Source of the DNA: Oscillospiraceae bacterium
Lineage (GTDB): Bacteria > Bacillota > Clostridia > Oscillospirales > Oscillospiraceae
Length of the DNA stretch: 60,357 nucleotides
Assembly (NCBI GenBank): GCA_020860205.1
Contig: JAJBUU010000043.1
Coordinates: 1 to 60,357 of the forward strand
Reading direction: 5' to 3'
Shown here: one piece after another, positions 1 through 6,920 of the stretch
Numbering within the stretch: the first letter of the stretch is position 1
Layout of the letters: every line of letters begins with the position of its first letter
Notes under the pieces: generated by a model
What the model saw: only the letters and a program-made list of their open reading frames with translations
Databases searched by the model: none
What the model was told of the DNA's origin: nothing
Translations under genes and position numbers: made by a program

Positions 1-47
1 GCGGCGGCGCAACGCCTTGCGGCGTAATTTTGTGTCTTATTTGTGTC

Positions 48-1226
48 TTATTGCGAAAACTCGTCCTCCTCCGGCGGACAAAGCTCCGCCCGAAGCGCGT
101 CGAACGCGGACGCGGCGGTGCGGTCAGCCTGTTCCAGCGCATGAACATAGCGGTTGACGGTGGAAAGCTGCGTATGCCCAAGACGGCTGGCGACGGTCTT
201 GATATTCACGCCGCGCAGCAGGAGCAGCGTCCCGGAGGTATGGCGCAGCGCATGGAAACAGCGGTGCGGCAGACCGTGGCGCGCGAGGAACCGGCTGAAC
301 CACGCGCTGACGCTGCCCGGCGAAATGGGGTTCCCGTCCGCGCGCGGGAACAGCCAGTCCGCCGCTTCGCCCTGCGCTGCGCGCCACTGACGCAGCAGCA
401 CGTCGCATTGCGCGTCAAACGTGACGGTGCGCACGCTTTTGCGGGTTTTCGGCTCCTTCACCTCCACCGTGCCGCCGGGCGCACGGCAGCAGCTGCAAAG
501 GATACGGATGCAGCTGCGCGGCAGGTCGATATTCTCCCAGCGCAGCGCGCAAAGCTCGCCGCGCCGCGCGCCGGTCACGATTGCCAGATTCACCAAAAGC
601 TGCCATTGCAGCGGCTCATGCTCCAGCGCGGAGAGCAGCACGGCGGTCTCGGCTTCCGAAAAAACCTCCGTTTCGCGCTCCGCAATGCCGGGCAGCGTCA
701 GCCGCGCCGCGTCGGAGGGGCTCTGTGCGTTGTATCCGAGCTTATACGCCGTCGCCAGAACGGATTTCAGCACGGTAAAATAGCGCATGACGCTGGACGC
801 GGCGAGCTTCCCGCCTCCGGCTCTTGGGCGCTCCTGCAGCTCATTGAGAAAGCGCTGAATGTGTACCGGCTGCAAATCCAGCAGCCGCACGTTGCCCAGC
901 GCGGGCAAAATCAGCCGGTTCAGCGTTTCCTGCTGATAGCGCAGGCCGGACGCGCTGAGCGTCGGGCGCTTCCAGTCCAGATACTCCGCGCAGAACTCCG
1001 CCAGCGTCGGGTTGGATGGGTTCAGCACGCTGCCGCGGTGCATCGTGCGCTCAAAGTCTGCGGCAACGCGCCCGGCCATGCGGTCAGCCTGCCGCTCGCT
1101 CATGTCCTGCGGCGGACGCCATGTGATGGCGTGGGTCTGCTGCTTGCCGTTCTGGTAGCCGCAGCTCACCCGCAGCAGATAGGAACGCGGCACGCGCACC
1201 CCGGTTCTCTTTACGATTCTTGCCAT
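48..1226 (-). CDS. Phage-type tyrosine recombinase (integrase)
   Basis: Site-specific recombinase of the lambda-integrase family, which cuts and rejoins DNA through a catalytic tyrosine to insert or excise a mobile element. The protein has about 391 residues. An N-terminal SAM-like core-binding region (about 70-160) precedes the catalytic domain, where the family signature is visible: TGARRGEL (Arg about 221), HALRH (His 325, Arg 328), GH (His 351) and the nucleophile in NRYVHA (Tyr 360). I chose the ATG at 1226 because AGGAGG (1240-1245 on the other strand) precedes it; an ATG 33 bases upstream gives a longer form without a ribosome site. No excisionase, repressor or structural phage gene adjoins it inside the window, so the element it serves probably lies to the left of base 1. 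Confidence 0.93.
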   Translation of the reverse strand: MARIVKRTGVRVPRSYLLRVSCGYQNGKQQTHAITWRPPQDMSERQADRMAGRVAADFERTMHRGSVLNPSNPTLAEFCAEYLDWKRPTLSASGLRYQQETLNRLILPALGNVRLLDLQPVHIQRFLNELQERPRAGGGKLAASSVMRYFTVLKSVLATAYKLGYNAQSPSDAARLTLPGIAERETEVFSEAETAVLLSALEHEPLQWQLLVNLAIVTGARRGELCALRWENIDLPRSCIRILCSCCRAPGGTVEVKEPKTRKSVRTVTFDAQCDVLLRQWRAAQGEAADWLFPRADGNPISPGSVSAWFSRFLARHGLPHRCFHALRHTSGTLLLLRGVNIKTVASRLGHTQLSTVNRYVHALEQADRTAASAFDALRAELCPPEEDEFSQ

Positions 1227-1398
1227 GTTTGCAATGTTTCCTCCTGTTTTTTGTGTCACAGTTTAACCGAACCGGCGTTTTTTGCGTGAAATCGCAGTGA
1301 AAGTAGCCGGAATGTTCGCAAAGCAGAAACAAATGTTTCTGACATAGGGATTTTTCGTCCGGTTGTGTTACGCTTCGGTTACAAAAGGGCGGAATCTC

Positions 1399-1427
1399 TT
1401 GACGAACAAAGCGCGGCGTGATAAACT
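1399..1427 (+). promoter_or_regulatory. Sigma-A promoter of the SLH gene
   Basis: TTGACG (1399-1404) and TAAACT (1422-1427) are separated by 17 bases. It lies about 200 bases upstream of the SLH start and implies a long 5' leader. The rest of the 1227-1624 gap holds a short inverted repeat near 1323-1340 and nothing else I can name. Confidence 0.6.
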
Positions 1428-1624
1428 ACAAACGCAATCAGGGGAGAGCTGCCGAGAGCGATTCCCCCCCCCTCGCCCGCCATCACTTCCGTAAGCAGGA
1501 CGCGGGCACGCGGTTTTTGCTGTGGTATGACCGTCGGATGACAGGCCTCGGAATTCCGTGCCATCCGGCGTTTGTACATATTCTGCCCCGAATATTCGGG
1601 GACTATTTTAAGGAGGAGTTTCAC

Positions 1625-4312
1625 ATGAGAACTCTCAAGAAGAGCCTGTGCCTCGTGCTCGCAGTCGTGATGATGTTCAGCCTGTGCGTCTTTGGCGTCA
1701 GCGCGGACACCTCTTTCAGCGACTACAGCGACATCGAGTACACAAAGGCTGTCGATCTTCTGACCTCTCTCGGTGTTGTCACCGGCTATGAGGACGGAAG
1801 CTTCGATCCGGATGGTACGCTGACCCGTGCGGAAGGCTGCGCCATCATCACCCGTCTGATGAAGATGGATGACGACCTCTCCGGCAGCGCCGGCTTTACC
1901 GACACTGTTGGCCACTGGGCAGAGGGCTACATCGGCTACTGCGTCACGCAGGACATCGTTGTCGGTTACGGCGACGGCACCTTTGGCCCGGACGACACCC
2001 TGACCGGCTATGCATTCATGAAGATGCTGCTGACCGCCTGCGGCTACAATGCCGAGGAAGAGGGCATGACCGGCACCACATGGACCATCGGCACTGCGAC
2101 GCTGGCCAAGGATCAGGATTTGACCGACGACATTTCCGGCGTGAGCTACAACGACGGCGTGAGCCGTGACGTGGCCTGCCAGTTGGCCTACAACGCGGCT
2201 GTCAAGGTCAATATGCGCAAGTGGAAGTCCACCAGCGGCAGCACCAGTGTTGTTGCCGGAGATGTTTCTGTTGTCATCGCTGATTCCGGCGAGTACTACA
2301 GCAAAGAGGACTTCATGGACGACGAAAACGACGACTGGTGGCACATCATCACCTATACTTGGAATGCAGATACCAGAGAGACCACCGACGACTTTGGCCG
2401 TCCGGCAACCGAGTATTACAACATCGACGATGTGGATATTGACATCACCGTTTCCGAGAGCGCGGACGTCATCCTCACGGGCCGTAACAATGCTTCCCCT
2501 ATTGCTTCCGCGCTGAGCGGCTACAAGTTCAAGCTTTACGATGCCGAAACTGACAAGACCAACATCTATTCCATCAACAACTCCACTGACCGCACCGGAA
2601 CCATTATTCTGGACTTCTATTACATCAACGGCGTGGAGCAGGATGCGGAATCCCTGTCCTCCAGCAGCGACACGCTGGCTGAAGTGATCGAAGCACTCGG
2701 CACCAACCAGAACGGCAGCGTCATCGAGTTCTTTGCGAACGATCCTGACAACGACGACGTGATCACCGACATCGTTGTAATCGAGTACACCGTTGGCGAA
2801 GTGACCAAGGCCAGCACCTCCGGCACTGTTACCAGCTACACCGTGAAGCCCGCGGGCGGCGGCGCTTCTGTCTCCAACATGGAATACGACAGCGACGATC
2901 CCGATTCCGCAACAGTAAAGGTTTCCGGCAGCATTGCCAAGGACGACATCGTCACCTATGTTGTGGCTGAGGGCGGCGACGAGGATGTTCTGTACATCTA
3001 TGCGACCAGCAGCGTGGAAGGCTATTACTCCTCTTACAGCACCGGCAACAATGCCCGCGTGACTGTGGACGGCACCAGCTATCCTATCGGTCGCGGCGTT
3101 TACTACACCGATGATGTTAAAATCAGCAACGAAAATGGCGACGGCTATGAGGCTATCTTCGGCGAGAACGACAACGACCTGACCTTGTACCTCGACCAGT
3201 ACGGCAACGCGGTCTGGTCTGACGGCGACACCTCCACCAACTCCTCCGCTTCCAACTATGTCTTTGTCATTGAGACTGAGGAATCCACCTCTTGGGGCGA
3301 GTCCGAGTATGAGGTTCGTTATGTCACGCAGGAAGGCACCAGAGCCACCGTGTATGCGGATGACGACAGCTCTGACGTCCTGCAGGACGGCGAAGTGAAC
3401 CAGTGGCTGAAGCGTTCCAACAATTCTGACAGCAGCGGTTACTATGACTTCGATACCGTCAGCAGCTCTTATTCCACCATTGCCGGCACGCTGAACAACA
3501 ACCGCCTGAGAAGCAGCCAGTCCACCATCATCTCCAGCGGCGACATCACCGCGTCTGACATCAATGACGACGACGTGACCTCCGCAAAGGCGGACAGCAA
3601 CACCGTGTTCATCCTGCGCACCAAGACCAGCACCTACAAGGTCTACAGCGGCCTGAGCAAGCTGCCGACCTACACCAATCTTGGCGATGAGGTTCTGGCT
3701 TACGCGCTCATCAGGAACAGCAGCGGCTATGCAGTTGCGGTCTATGTTGACCTGCGTGACTACAGCACCACCGGCGACGACGATGACGATATCATCTTCC
3801 TGCTGACCAGAAGCGGAACCGAAGGCTCCGGCTATGACAGCTCCGTTGGTGAGACCTACTACACCTACGATGTCGTGTTGAACGGCGCAAAGACCACCGT
3901 CTACTCTGAGGATGACGATCTGGCGCTCGGTTCCAGAACGCTTGTCACCTACTCTGAGGATGGCAGCACCGGCTGGATCACCGACTTCACCGAGGTCGAG
4001 TACTCCGACGACAGCACCGACACGAAGTATGGCAAGTTCGAGATCGCGGACGGCACGGACATCGACTTCAGCGATCCGACCCTGTCCTTCATCACCACAG
4101 ACGGCGATGAGGAGTCCATCACGCTGACGGACGGCTGCGAGGTCTATTACCTCTACGGTAACGGCAACACCTTCGTAAGCTGCGACGACGGCTACGACCT
4201 GACCGGTACGACCCGCGACGGCGCAACAACGCAGTTGTTTGTTATCTACAAGTCCAGCAGCAACCACACCGTTGAGACTGTGTATCTCTGGTCCAGCAGC
4301 GCACTGAAGTAA
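1625..4312 (+). CDS. Secreted S-layer-homology (SLH) surface protein
   Basis: A cell-surface protein of 895 residues, probably an S-layer or other wall-anchored protein. Residues 1-26 form a signal peptide (KK near the start, hydrophobic core, cleavage after VSA). Two clear SLH repeats follow at about 28-78 (with GYEDGSFDPDGTLTRAE) and 88-142 (with GYGDGTFGPDDTLTGY); a third, degenerate repeat ends near 195. SLH domains bind pyruvylated secondary wall polysaccharide. The remaining 700 residues are very rich in Asp, Ser, Thr, Tyr and Gly, which suits a calcium-binding beta-rich outer layer, but I recognise no named domain there. The ATG at 1625 has an AAGGAGGAG ribosome site; an in-frame upstream extension is rejected because it would bury the signal peptide. 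The gene is monocistronic, with its own promoter and terminator. Confidence 0.9.
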   Translation: MRTLKKSLCLVLAVVMMFSLCVFGVSADTSFSDYSDIEYTKAVDLLTSLGVVTGYEDGSFDPDGTLTRAEGCAIITRLMKMDDDLSGSAGFTDTVGHWAEGYIGYCVTQDIVVGYGDGTFGPDDTLTGYAFMKMLLTACGYNAEEEGMTGTTWTIGTATLAKDQDLTDDISGVSYNDGVSRDVACQLAYNAAVKVNMRKWKSTSGSTSVVAGDVSVVIADSGEYYSKEDFMDDENDDWWHIITYTWNADTRETTDDFGRPATEYYNIDDVDIDITVSESADVILTGRNNASPIASALSGYKFKLYDAETDKTNIYSINNSTDRTGTIILDFYYINGVEQDAESLSSSSDTLAEVIEALGTNQNGSVIEFFANDPDNDDVITDIVVIEYTVGEVTKASTSGTVTSYTVKPAGGGASVSNMEYDSDDPDSATVKVSGSIAKDDIVTYVVAEGGDEDVLYIYATSSVEGYYSSYSTGNNARVTVDGTSYPIGRGVYYTDDVKISNENGDGYEAIFGENDNDLTLYLDQYGNAVWSDGDTSTNSSASNYVFVIETEESTSWGESEYEVRYVTQEGTRATVYADDDSSDVLQDGEVNQWLKRSNNSDSSGYYDFDTVSSSYSTIAGTLNNNRLRSSQSTIISSGDITASDINDDDVTSAKADSNTVFILRTKTSTYKVYSGLSKLPTYTNLGDEVLAYALIRNSSGYAVAVYVDLRDYSTTGDDDDDIIFLLTRSGTEGSGYDSSVGETYYTYDVVLNGAKTTVYSEDDDLALGSRTLVTYSEDGSTGWITDFTEVEYSDDSTDTKYGKFEIADGTDIDFSDPTLSFITTDGDEESITLTDGCEVYYLYGNGNTFVSCDDGYDLTGTTRDGATTQLFVIYKSSSNHTVETVYLWSSSALK

Positions 4313-4366
4313 TTCAGTCCGCACTAACCACAAAAACCCGCTATATTTGCTGATATATAAACGGTT

Positions 4367-4400
4367 CAGGGGCGCTCGAAAGAGCACCCCTGTTTTTTTT
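4367..4400 (+). terminator. Intrinsic terminator of the SLH gene
   Basis: An 11-bp stem with one mismatch (CAGGGGCGCTC / GAGCACCCCTG) around a GAAA tetraloop, followed by eight T residues. Confidence 0.9.
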
Positions 4401-4449
4401 GCGTGGTTTCAGAGTATAGCACAGGTTTCAGCATATTTCAAATGCAAAA

Positions 4450-4489
4450 AACAGGGATGCCCCGATGAGCATCCCTGTTCCGCATTTTT
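4450..4489. terminator. Two-way terminator hairpin left of cassette copy 1
   Basis: AACAGGGATGC (4450-4460) pairs with GCATCCCTGTT (4469-4479) over 11 perfect base pairs, with T runs on both strands. It insulates the small RNA promoter that begins five bases further on. Confidence 0.7.
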
Positions 4490-4493
4490 CCTG

Positions 4494-4522
4494 TTGACAT
4501 TCTTCGCAAATTTAACTATAAT
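4494..4522 (+). promoter_or_regulatory. Consensus promoter of small RNA copy 1
   Basis: TTGACA (4494-4499), a 17-base spacer and TATAAT (4517-4522): a perfect match to the sigma-A consensus, predicting a start near 4529. No ribosome site or usable reading frame follows. Confidence 0.88.
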
Positions 4523-4528
4523 ATAAAC

Positions 4529-4624
4529 ACAAAGAGGACGCTGCGGCAAGCGGTTGACTCAATGCACGAATTTCTAAAAAACAGAAACCGCCACTATGGG
4601 TCAGTGGCGGTTTCAGCGTTTTTT
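4529..4624 (+). ncRNA. Putative antitoxin-like small RNA, copy 1
   Basis: A predicted transcript of about 95 nt from a consensus promoter to a terminator. It carries no ribosome site and is unlikely to be translated. Its 3' end is the hairpin GAAACCGCCAC (4584-4594) / GTGGCGGTTTC (4604-4614) followed by AGCG and six T residues. The micro-ORF on the opposite strand (4613-4681) runs toward it and stops at the base of the same hairpin, so the two RNAs are convergent and complementary across the whole hairpin. Near its 5' end the RNA contains GGACGCTG and GCGGTTG; both words recur, same sense, in the 5' leader of the opposing mRNA, so the DNA has inverted repeats outside the hairpin. The layout resembles the par/Fst and TxpA/RatA type I systems. 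The function is inferred. Confidence 0.65.
4584..4614. terminator. Shared two-way terminator of cassette copy 1
   Basis: An 11-bp hairpin with a 9-base loop. T runs lie on both sides (4619-4624 on the plus strand; the complement of 4576-4581 on the minus strand), so it can end both the small RNA and the micro-ORF mRNA. Confidence 0.75.
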
Positions 4625-4681
4625 GATTACAATTGTGACAGTAAATTTGTCAAACTGAATCGTTAAAGTCAAACGCTTCAT
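4613..4681 (-). CDS. 22-residue cationic beta-hairpin-like micro-ORF, copy 1
   Basis: A very short gene I do not recognise by name. It starts at ATG 4681 behind a strong AAAGGAGG, nine bases upstream. The peptide begins MKRLTLTIQF, turns at Asp11-Lys12, continues FTVTIVI and ends KKR. Hydrophobic residues fall at 4, 6, 8, 10 and again at 13, 15, 17, 19, alternating with Thr/Gln, which is a beta-hairpin pattern with basic ends rather than the transmembrane helix of Fst or TxpA. Coding is supported by copy 2 (5019-5087): four codons differ, three silently and one Lys20-to-Arg. The Shine-Dalgarno lies inside a predicted hairpin and the stop codon abuts the shared terminator. A toxin or membrane-active role is inferred from the architecture. 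A longer in-frame upstream reading exists but has no ribosome site. Confidence 0.7.
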   Translation of the reverse strand: MKRLTLTIQFDKFTVTIVIKKR

Positions 4682-4686
4682 AGACA

Positions 4687-4706
4687 ACACCTCCTTTCGG
4701 AAGTGT
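4687..4706 (-). promoter_or_regulatory. Shine-Dalgarno-sequestering hairpin, copy 1
   Basis: In the minus-strand mRNA, ACACTTCC pairs with GGAGGTGT (8 bp including one G-U) across a GAAA tetraloop. The 3' arm contains the micro-ORF's AGGAGG, so translation should be low unless the hairpin is opened. The sequence is identical in copy 2. Confidence 0.7.
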
Positions 4707-4766
4707 AGCCAACCGCCGCCGCAAGTTACAGCGTCCCCGCTCCGTCCCAAAAGCCGGAGCTTATTC

Positions 4767-4795
4767 AGTTTACCATAAATCCCGCCGCCTTTCAA
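4767..4795 (-). promoter_or_regulatory. Promoter of micro-ORF copy 1
   Basis: On the minus strand TTGAAA (4790-4795) and TAAACT (4767-4772) are 17 bases apart with an extended TGG before the -10 box. The boxes are unchanged in copy 2 while the spacer has drifted. The predicted leader is about 80 nt. Confidence 0.65.
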
Positions 4796-4826
4796 GCAAA
4801 AATCGACAATATACGCAGGACACGAC

Positions 4827-4862
4827 AAAACCAGGGGCACTCATCCGAGCGCCCCTGGTTTT
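4827..4862. terminator. Insulator hairpin between the two cassettes
   Basis: A 16-bp stem with one mismatch (AAAACCAGGGGCACTC / GAGCGCCCCTGGTTTT) around ATCC, with A runs on the left and T runs on the right. It lies between divergent promoters and so probably blocks readthrough in both directions. Confidence 0.7.
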
Positions 4863-4896
4863 CAATTTCCGCAAGTTTCCTTTTGACAATCACGAC

Positions 4897-4925
4897 TTGA
4901 CAATCGCGTCAAGTTTGGCTATAAT
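4897..4925 (+). promoter_or_regulatory. Consensus promoter of small RNA copy 2
   Basis: TTGACA (4897-4902), a 17-base spacer and TATAAT (4920-4925), again a perfect sigma-A promoter. Confidence 0.88.
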
Positions 4926-4931
4926 ATAAGC

Positions 4932-5028
4932 ACAAAGAGGACGCTGCGGCAAGCGGTTGACCCTCAAAAGCAGGATTTCAAAGAATTGAAACCGCTACTG
5001 CTGGAATCAGTGGCGGTTTCAGCGTTTC
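4932..5028 (+). ncRNA. Putative antitoxin-like small RNA, copy 2
   Basis: Second copy of the convergent small RNA. Its first 25 or so bases (CACAAAGAGGACGCTGCGGC onward) match copy 1, the middle has diverged, and the 3' hairpin is kept (GAAACCGCTAC 4988-4998 / GTGGCGGTTTC 5010-5020) with one G-U pair replacing a G-C. The T tail is reduced to three T residues, so termination may be weaker here. The diverged middle could give each copy its own specificity, or this copy may be decaying. Confidence 0.6.
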
Positions 5029-5087
5029 CTGATTACAATCGTGACAGTAAATTTGTCAAACTGAATCGTCAATGTCAAACGCTTCAT
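5019..5087 (-). CDS. 22-residue cationic beta-hairpin-like micro-ORF, copy 2
   Basis: Paralogue of the micro-ORF at 4613-4681. It has the same start context (AAAGGAGG nine bases before ATG 5087), the same length and the same alternating hydrophobic pattern around Asp-Lys. It differs only by Lys20-to-Arg and three silent codon changes. This substitution pattern indicates selection on the peptide sequence. The Shine-Dalgarno hairpin (5093-5112) is identical. The stop codon again touches the hairpin shared with the opposing small RNA. Confidence 0.68.
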   Translation of the reverse strand: MKRLTLTIQFDKFTVTIVIRKR

Positions 5088-5092
5088 AGACA

Positions 5093-5112
5093 ACACCTCC
5101 TTTCGGAAGTGT
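5093..5112 (-). promoter_or_regulatory. Shine-Dalgarno-sequestering hairpin, copy 2
   Basis: Same 8-bp stem and GAAA loop as copy 1 (5093-5100 pairing with 5105-5112), covering the AGGAGG of the second micro-ORF. Confidence 0.68.
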
Positions 5113-5172
5113 AGCCAACCGCCGCCGCAAGTTACAGCGCCCCCGCTCCGTCCCAAAAGCCGGAGCTTATTC

Positions 5173-5201
5173 AGTTTACCATAAATTCCTCTGCCTTTCA
5201 A
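5173..5201 (-). promoter_or_regulatory. Promoter of micro-ORF copy 2
   Basis: TTGAAA (5196-5201) and TAAACT (5173-5178) at 17-base spacing on the minus strand. The spacer differs from copy 1 at several positions while both boxes are unchanged. Confidence 0.65.
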
Positions 5202-5232
5202 GCAAAAATCGACAATATACGCAGGACACGAC

Positions 5233-5268
5233 AAAACCAGGGGCGCTCATCCGAGCGCCCCTGGTTTT
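5233..5268. terminator. Terminator hairpin right of cassette copy 2 and after the first MATE gene
   Basis: A 16-bp perfect stem (AAAACCAGGGGCGCTC / GAGCGCCCCTGGTTTT) around ATCC. On the minus strand it follows the MATE gene and ends in T residues. It is a near copy of 4827-4862. Confidence 0.8.
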
Positions 5269-5302
5269 GATGTTCCTGTGTTTTTCCCGGCAATGGTGTG
5301 CT

Positions 5303-6721
5303 TCAAGCCATCCCTGCTGCTTTTATGCTTCCTCTCGCACCTTCTGCGGTGCATCCCCTCGAAACATCCTCCGCAGCAGCACAATGGCAGCGACAGCGAG
5401 AACAAACTCCGCTGCTGTTTGGGCGTAAGCAAGCCCATAGAGCGGGATACAGCTTATTCAGAATAAACAGTGCCGGAATTTCCAGAACGACCTTCCTCAA
5501 GATTGCAAAAATCAGGGATGATGTTCCCACGCCGCAAGCCTGAAATACGCCAACCGCAAGAAAATCTATCGTCAGGAACACAAGGCCGATGCACATTCCC
5601 CGCAAAAAACGGCTGCCGTAAGCGATTACCGCTTCGTTTTTCATAAACCACCCGATCAGTCCCCTTGAACCCGCAAAATAAGCGACTGACGCCAAAACAA
5701 TAAACGCGACGCTTATTTTCGCGGTAAACAAAACCGCTTTTTTCATCCGGTCACGGTTTCCGCTTGCGTAATTATATCCCACCAACGGCATGATGCCCTG
5801 CGAAATGCCCATTGCAATGTACATCGGAACCATGTTTATTTTGTGCGAGATGCCCATTGCGGCAACCGCGTCAGAACCATATGACGCCGTAAAGTTATTC
5901 AGCACCGTCATTCCGGTCACATTCAGCAGATTTTGAATCGCAGCCGGAATCCCGACCACACAAATTTGCCTGAGAATAATGGGGTCCGGCGAAAATACGC
6001 GTGGAGAGACGCACACCATTGTCTGTCCGCGCCGCATTCGCAGCAAAACGAAAAAATAGCCGCAGGCTGCGCAGTTGGAAAGGAACGTGGCAAGCCCTGC
6101 ACCGGCTGCGCCCATATGCAAACCAACGGGGAGAATGAAAATGGGGTCAAGGATCATATTCAGAACGCAGCCGCTCATTGTTCCGATGCTGGCATGAAGG
6201 GCGGAACCCTCCGCACGCACCAGATTTGCCAGCACCACATTCAGGATTGCCGGAACCGCGCCACAAACGGTCGTCCATTGAAGATAGCGCCACGTTGCCG
6301 CAGACGTGTCCGCCGTTGTTCCAAGAATCCCAAGTATCTGCGTATGAAAAACGGCGAACGCAAGAGAAAACAGCGCCGAAAAGCCCAGCGCACAATAAAA
6401 GCTGACCGCCGCGCTTTTGCGCACCTGCTCATACCGCTTGATTCCCAGATAACGGCTCATCAGGCTGGAGCCGCCAACGCCAAACAGATTGATGACGGCA
6501 TTAAAAGCCAGAAGCACCGGAGCGGCCAGCGTAACGGCTGCATTCTCAACGGAGTTGTTCAGCATCCCCACAAAGTAAGTATCCGCCAGATTATAAATGA
6601 CCATCACGAGGGAACTCAATACCGTGGGAACGGCCATCTTCATAACGGCGCGCGGAATGGGTACGCTCTCAAACAGCGCTGTCTTTTGTACGTCGATCAA
6701 TAATTCTTTCTTGCTTTGCAT
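5303..6721 (-). CDS. MATE-family multidrug/cation exporter with C-terminal frameshift
   Basis: An integral membrane exporter of the MATE/NorM family that extrudes drugs or metabolites using an ion gradient. The open frame gives 472 residues with the usual two six-helix halves and MATE features such as YNLADTYFVG near residue 43 and GISQGIMPLVGYNY near 300. The start at 6721 is preceded by AGAGGATG. The last 45 residues as read are Cys/Arg/Ala-rich and unlike a membrane helix. Removing one base near 5441-5446 restores LYGLAYAQTAAEFVLAVAA and a hydrophobic last helix ending at a TAA at 5323. So this is a single-base frameshift, either real decay of the last helix or a sequencing error. Its own promoter lies at 6836-6863. 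Confidence 0.85.
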   Translation of the reverse strand: MQSKKELLIDVQKTALFESVPIPRAVMKMAVPTVLSSLVMVIYNLADTYFVGMLNNSVENAAVTLAAPVLLAFNAVINLFGVGGSSLMSRYLGIKRYEQVRKSAAVSFYCALGFSALFSLAFAVFHTQILGILGTTADTSAATWRYLQWTTVCGAVPAILNVVLANLVRAEGSALHASIGTMSGCVLNMILDPIFILPVGLHMGAAGAGLATFLSNCAACGYFFVLLRMRRGQTMVCVSPRVFSPDPIILRQICVVGIPAAIQNLLNVTGMTVLNNFTASYGSDAVAAMGISHKINMVPMYIAMGISQGIMPLVGYNYASGNRDRMKKAVLFTAKISVAFIVLASVAYFAGSRGLIGWFMKNEAVIAYGSRFLRGMCIGLVFLTIDFLAVGVFQACGVGTSSLIFAILRKVVLEIPALFILNKLYPALWACLRPNSSGVCSRCRCHCAAAEDVSRGCTAEGARGSIKAAGMA

Positions 6722-6748
6722 GGGACATCCTCTGAATTCGGTGATTTA

Positions 6749-6827
6749 AGGCATCGCCGCGCAAATACGTCTGCGGCGTATGGCGGCTTTTTCAGCCAGC
6801 CACCCTGCCAATCAATGCGGTGATGCC
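6749..6827. repeat. Short palindromic intergenic element (R2 type)
   Basis: Ends GGCATCGCCGCGCAAAT and ATCAATGCGGTGATGCC form an imperfect inverted repeat. The interior has GGCGG...CAGCCAGCC. Related elements occur at 25620-25699 and, degenerate, at 23822-23930 and 59490-59580. Confidence 0.55.
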
Positions 6828-6835
6828 CTGATCCT

Positions 6836-6863
6836 ATTATAATCTTTTTTTCCCGTCCGTCAA
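6836..6863 (-). promoter_or_regulatory. Promoter of the first MATE gene
   Basis: On the minus strand TTGACG (6858-6863) and TATAAT (6836-6841) are separated by 16 bases, about 115 bases upstream of the start. Confidence 0.65.
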
Positions 6864-6883
6864 TATCTGTGCGGCACGACTAC

Positions 6884-6920
6884 AGAGCGGCAGCGTTTAT
6901 TTTTAAGGCAGCGGCGCATC
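6884..6920. repeat. Fragment of the MITE-like repeat
   Basis: GAGCGGCAGCGTTTATTTTT plus AAGGCAGCGGCGCAT matches the left end of the element described at 23114-23469. It abuts the 3' end of the LpdD-like gene. Confidence 0.5.

Noticed and set aside
1418-1624. In-frame N-terminal extension of the SLH protein
   Set aside because: It would place 69 basic, unconserved residues ahead of a good signal peptide; the AAGGAGGAG site points to ATG 1625.
1379-4387. Very long reading frame antisense to the SLH gene
   Set aside because: A shadow of skewed codon use (GNN-rich plus strand); it has no ribosome site or recognisable domain and overlaps a clear gene.
4682-4840. Longer in-frame version (75 residues) of the first micro-ORF
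   Set aside because: No ribosome site at the longer start, and the extension covers the promoter and the Shine-Dalgarno hairpin; it would be transcribed only in part.
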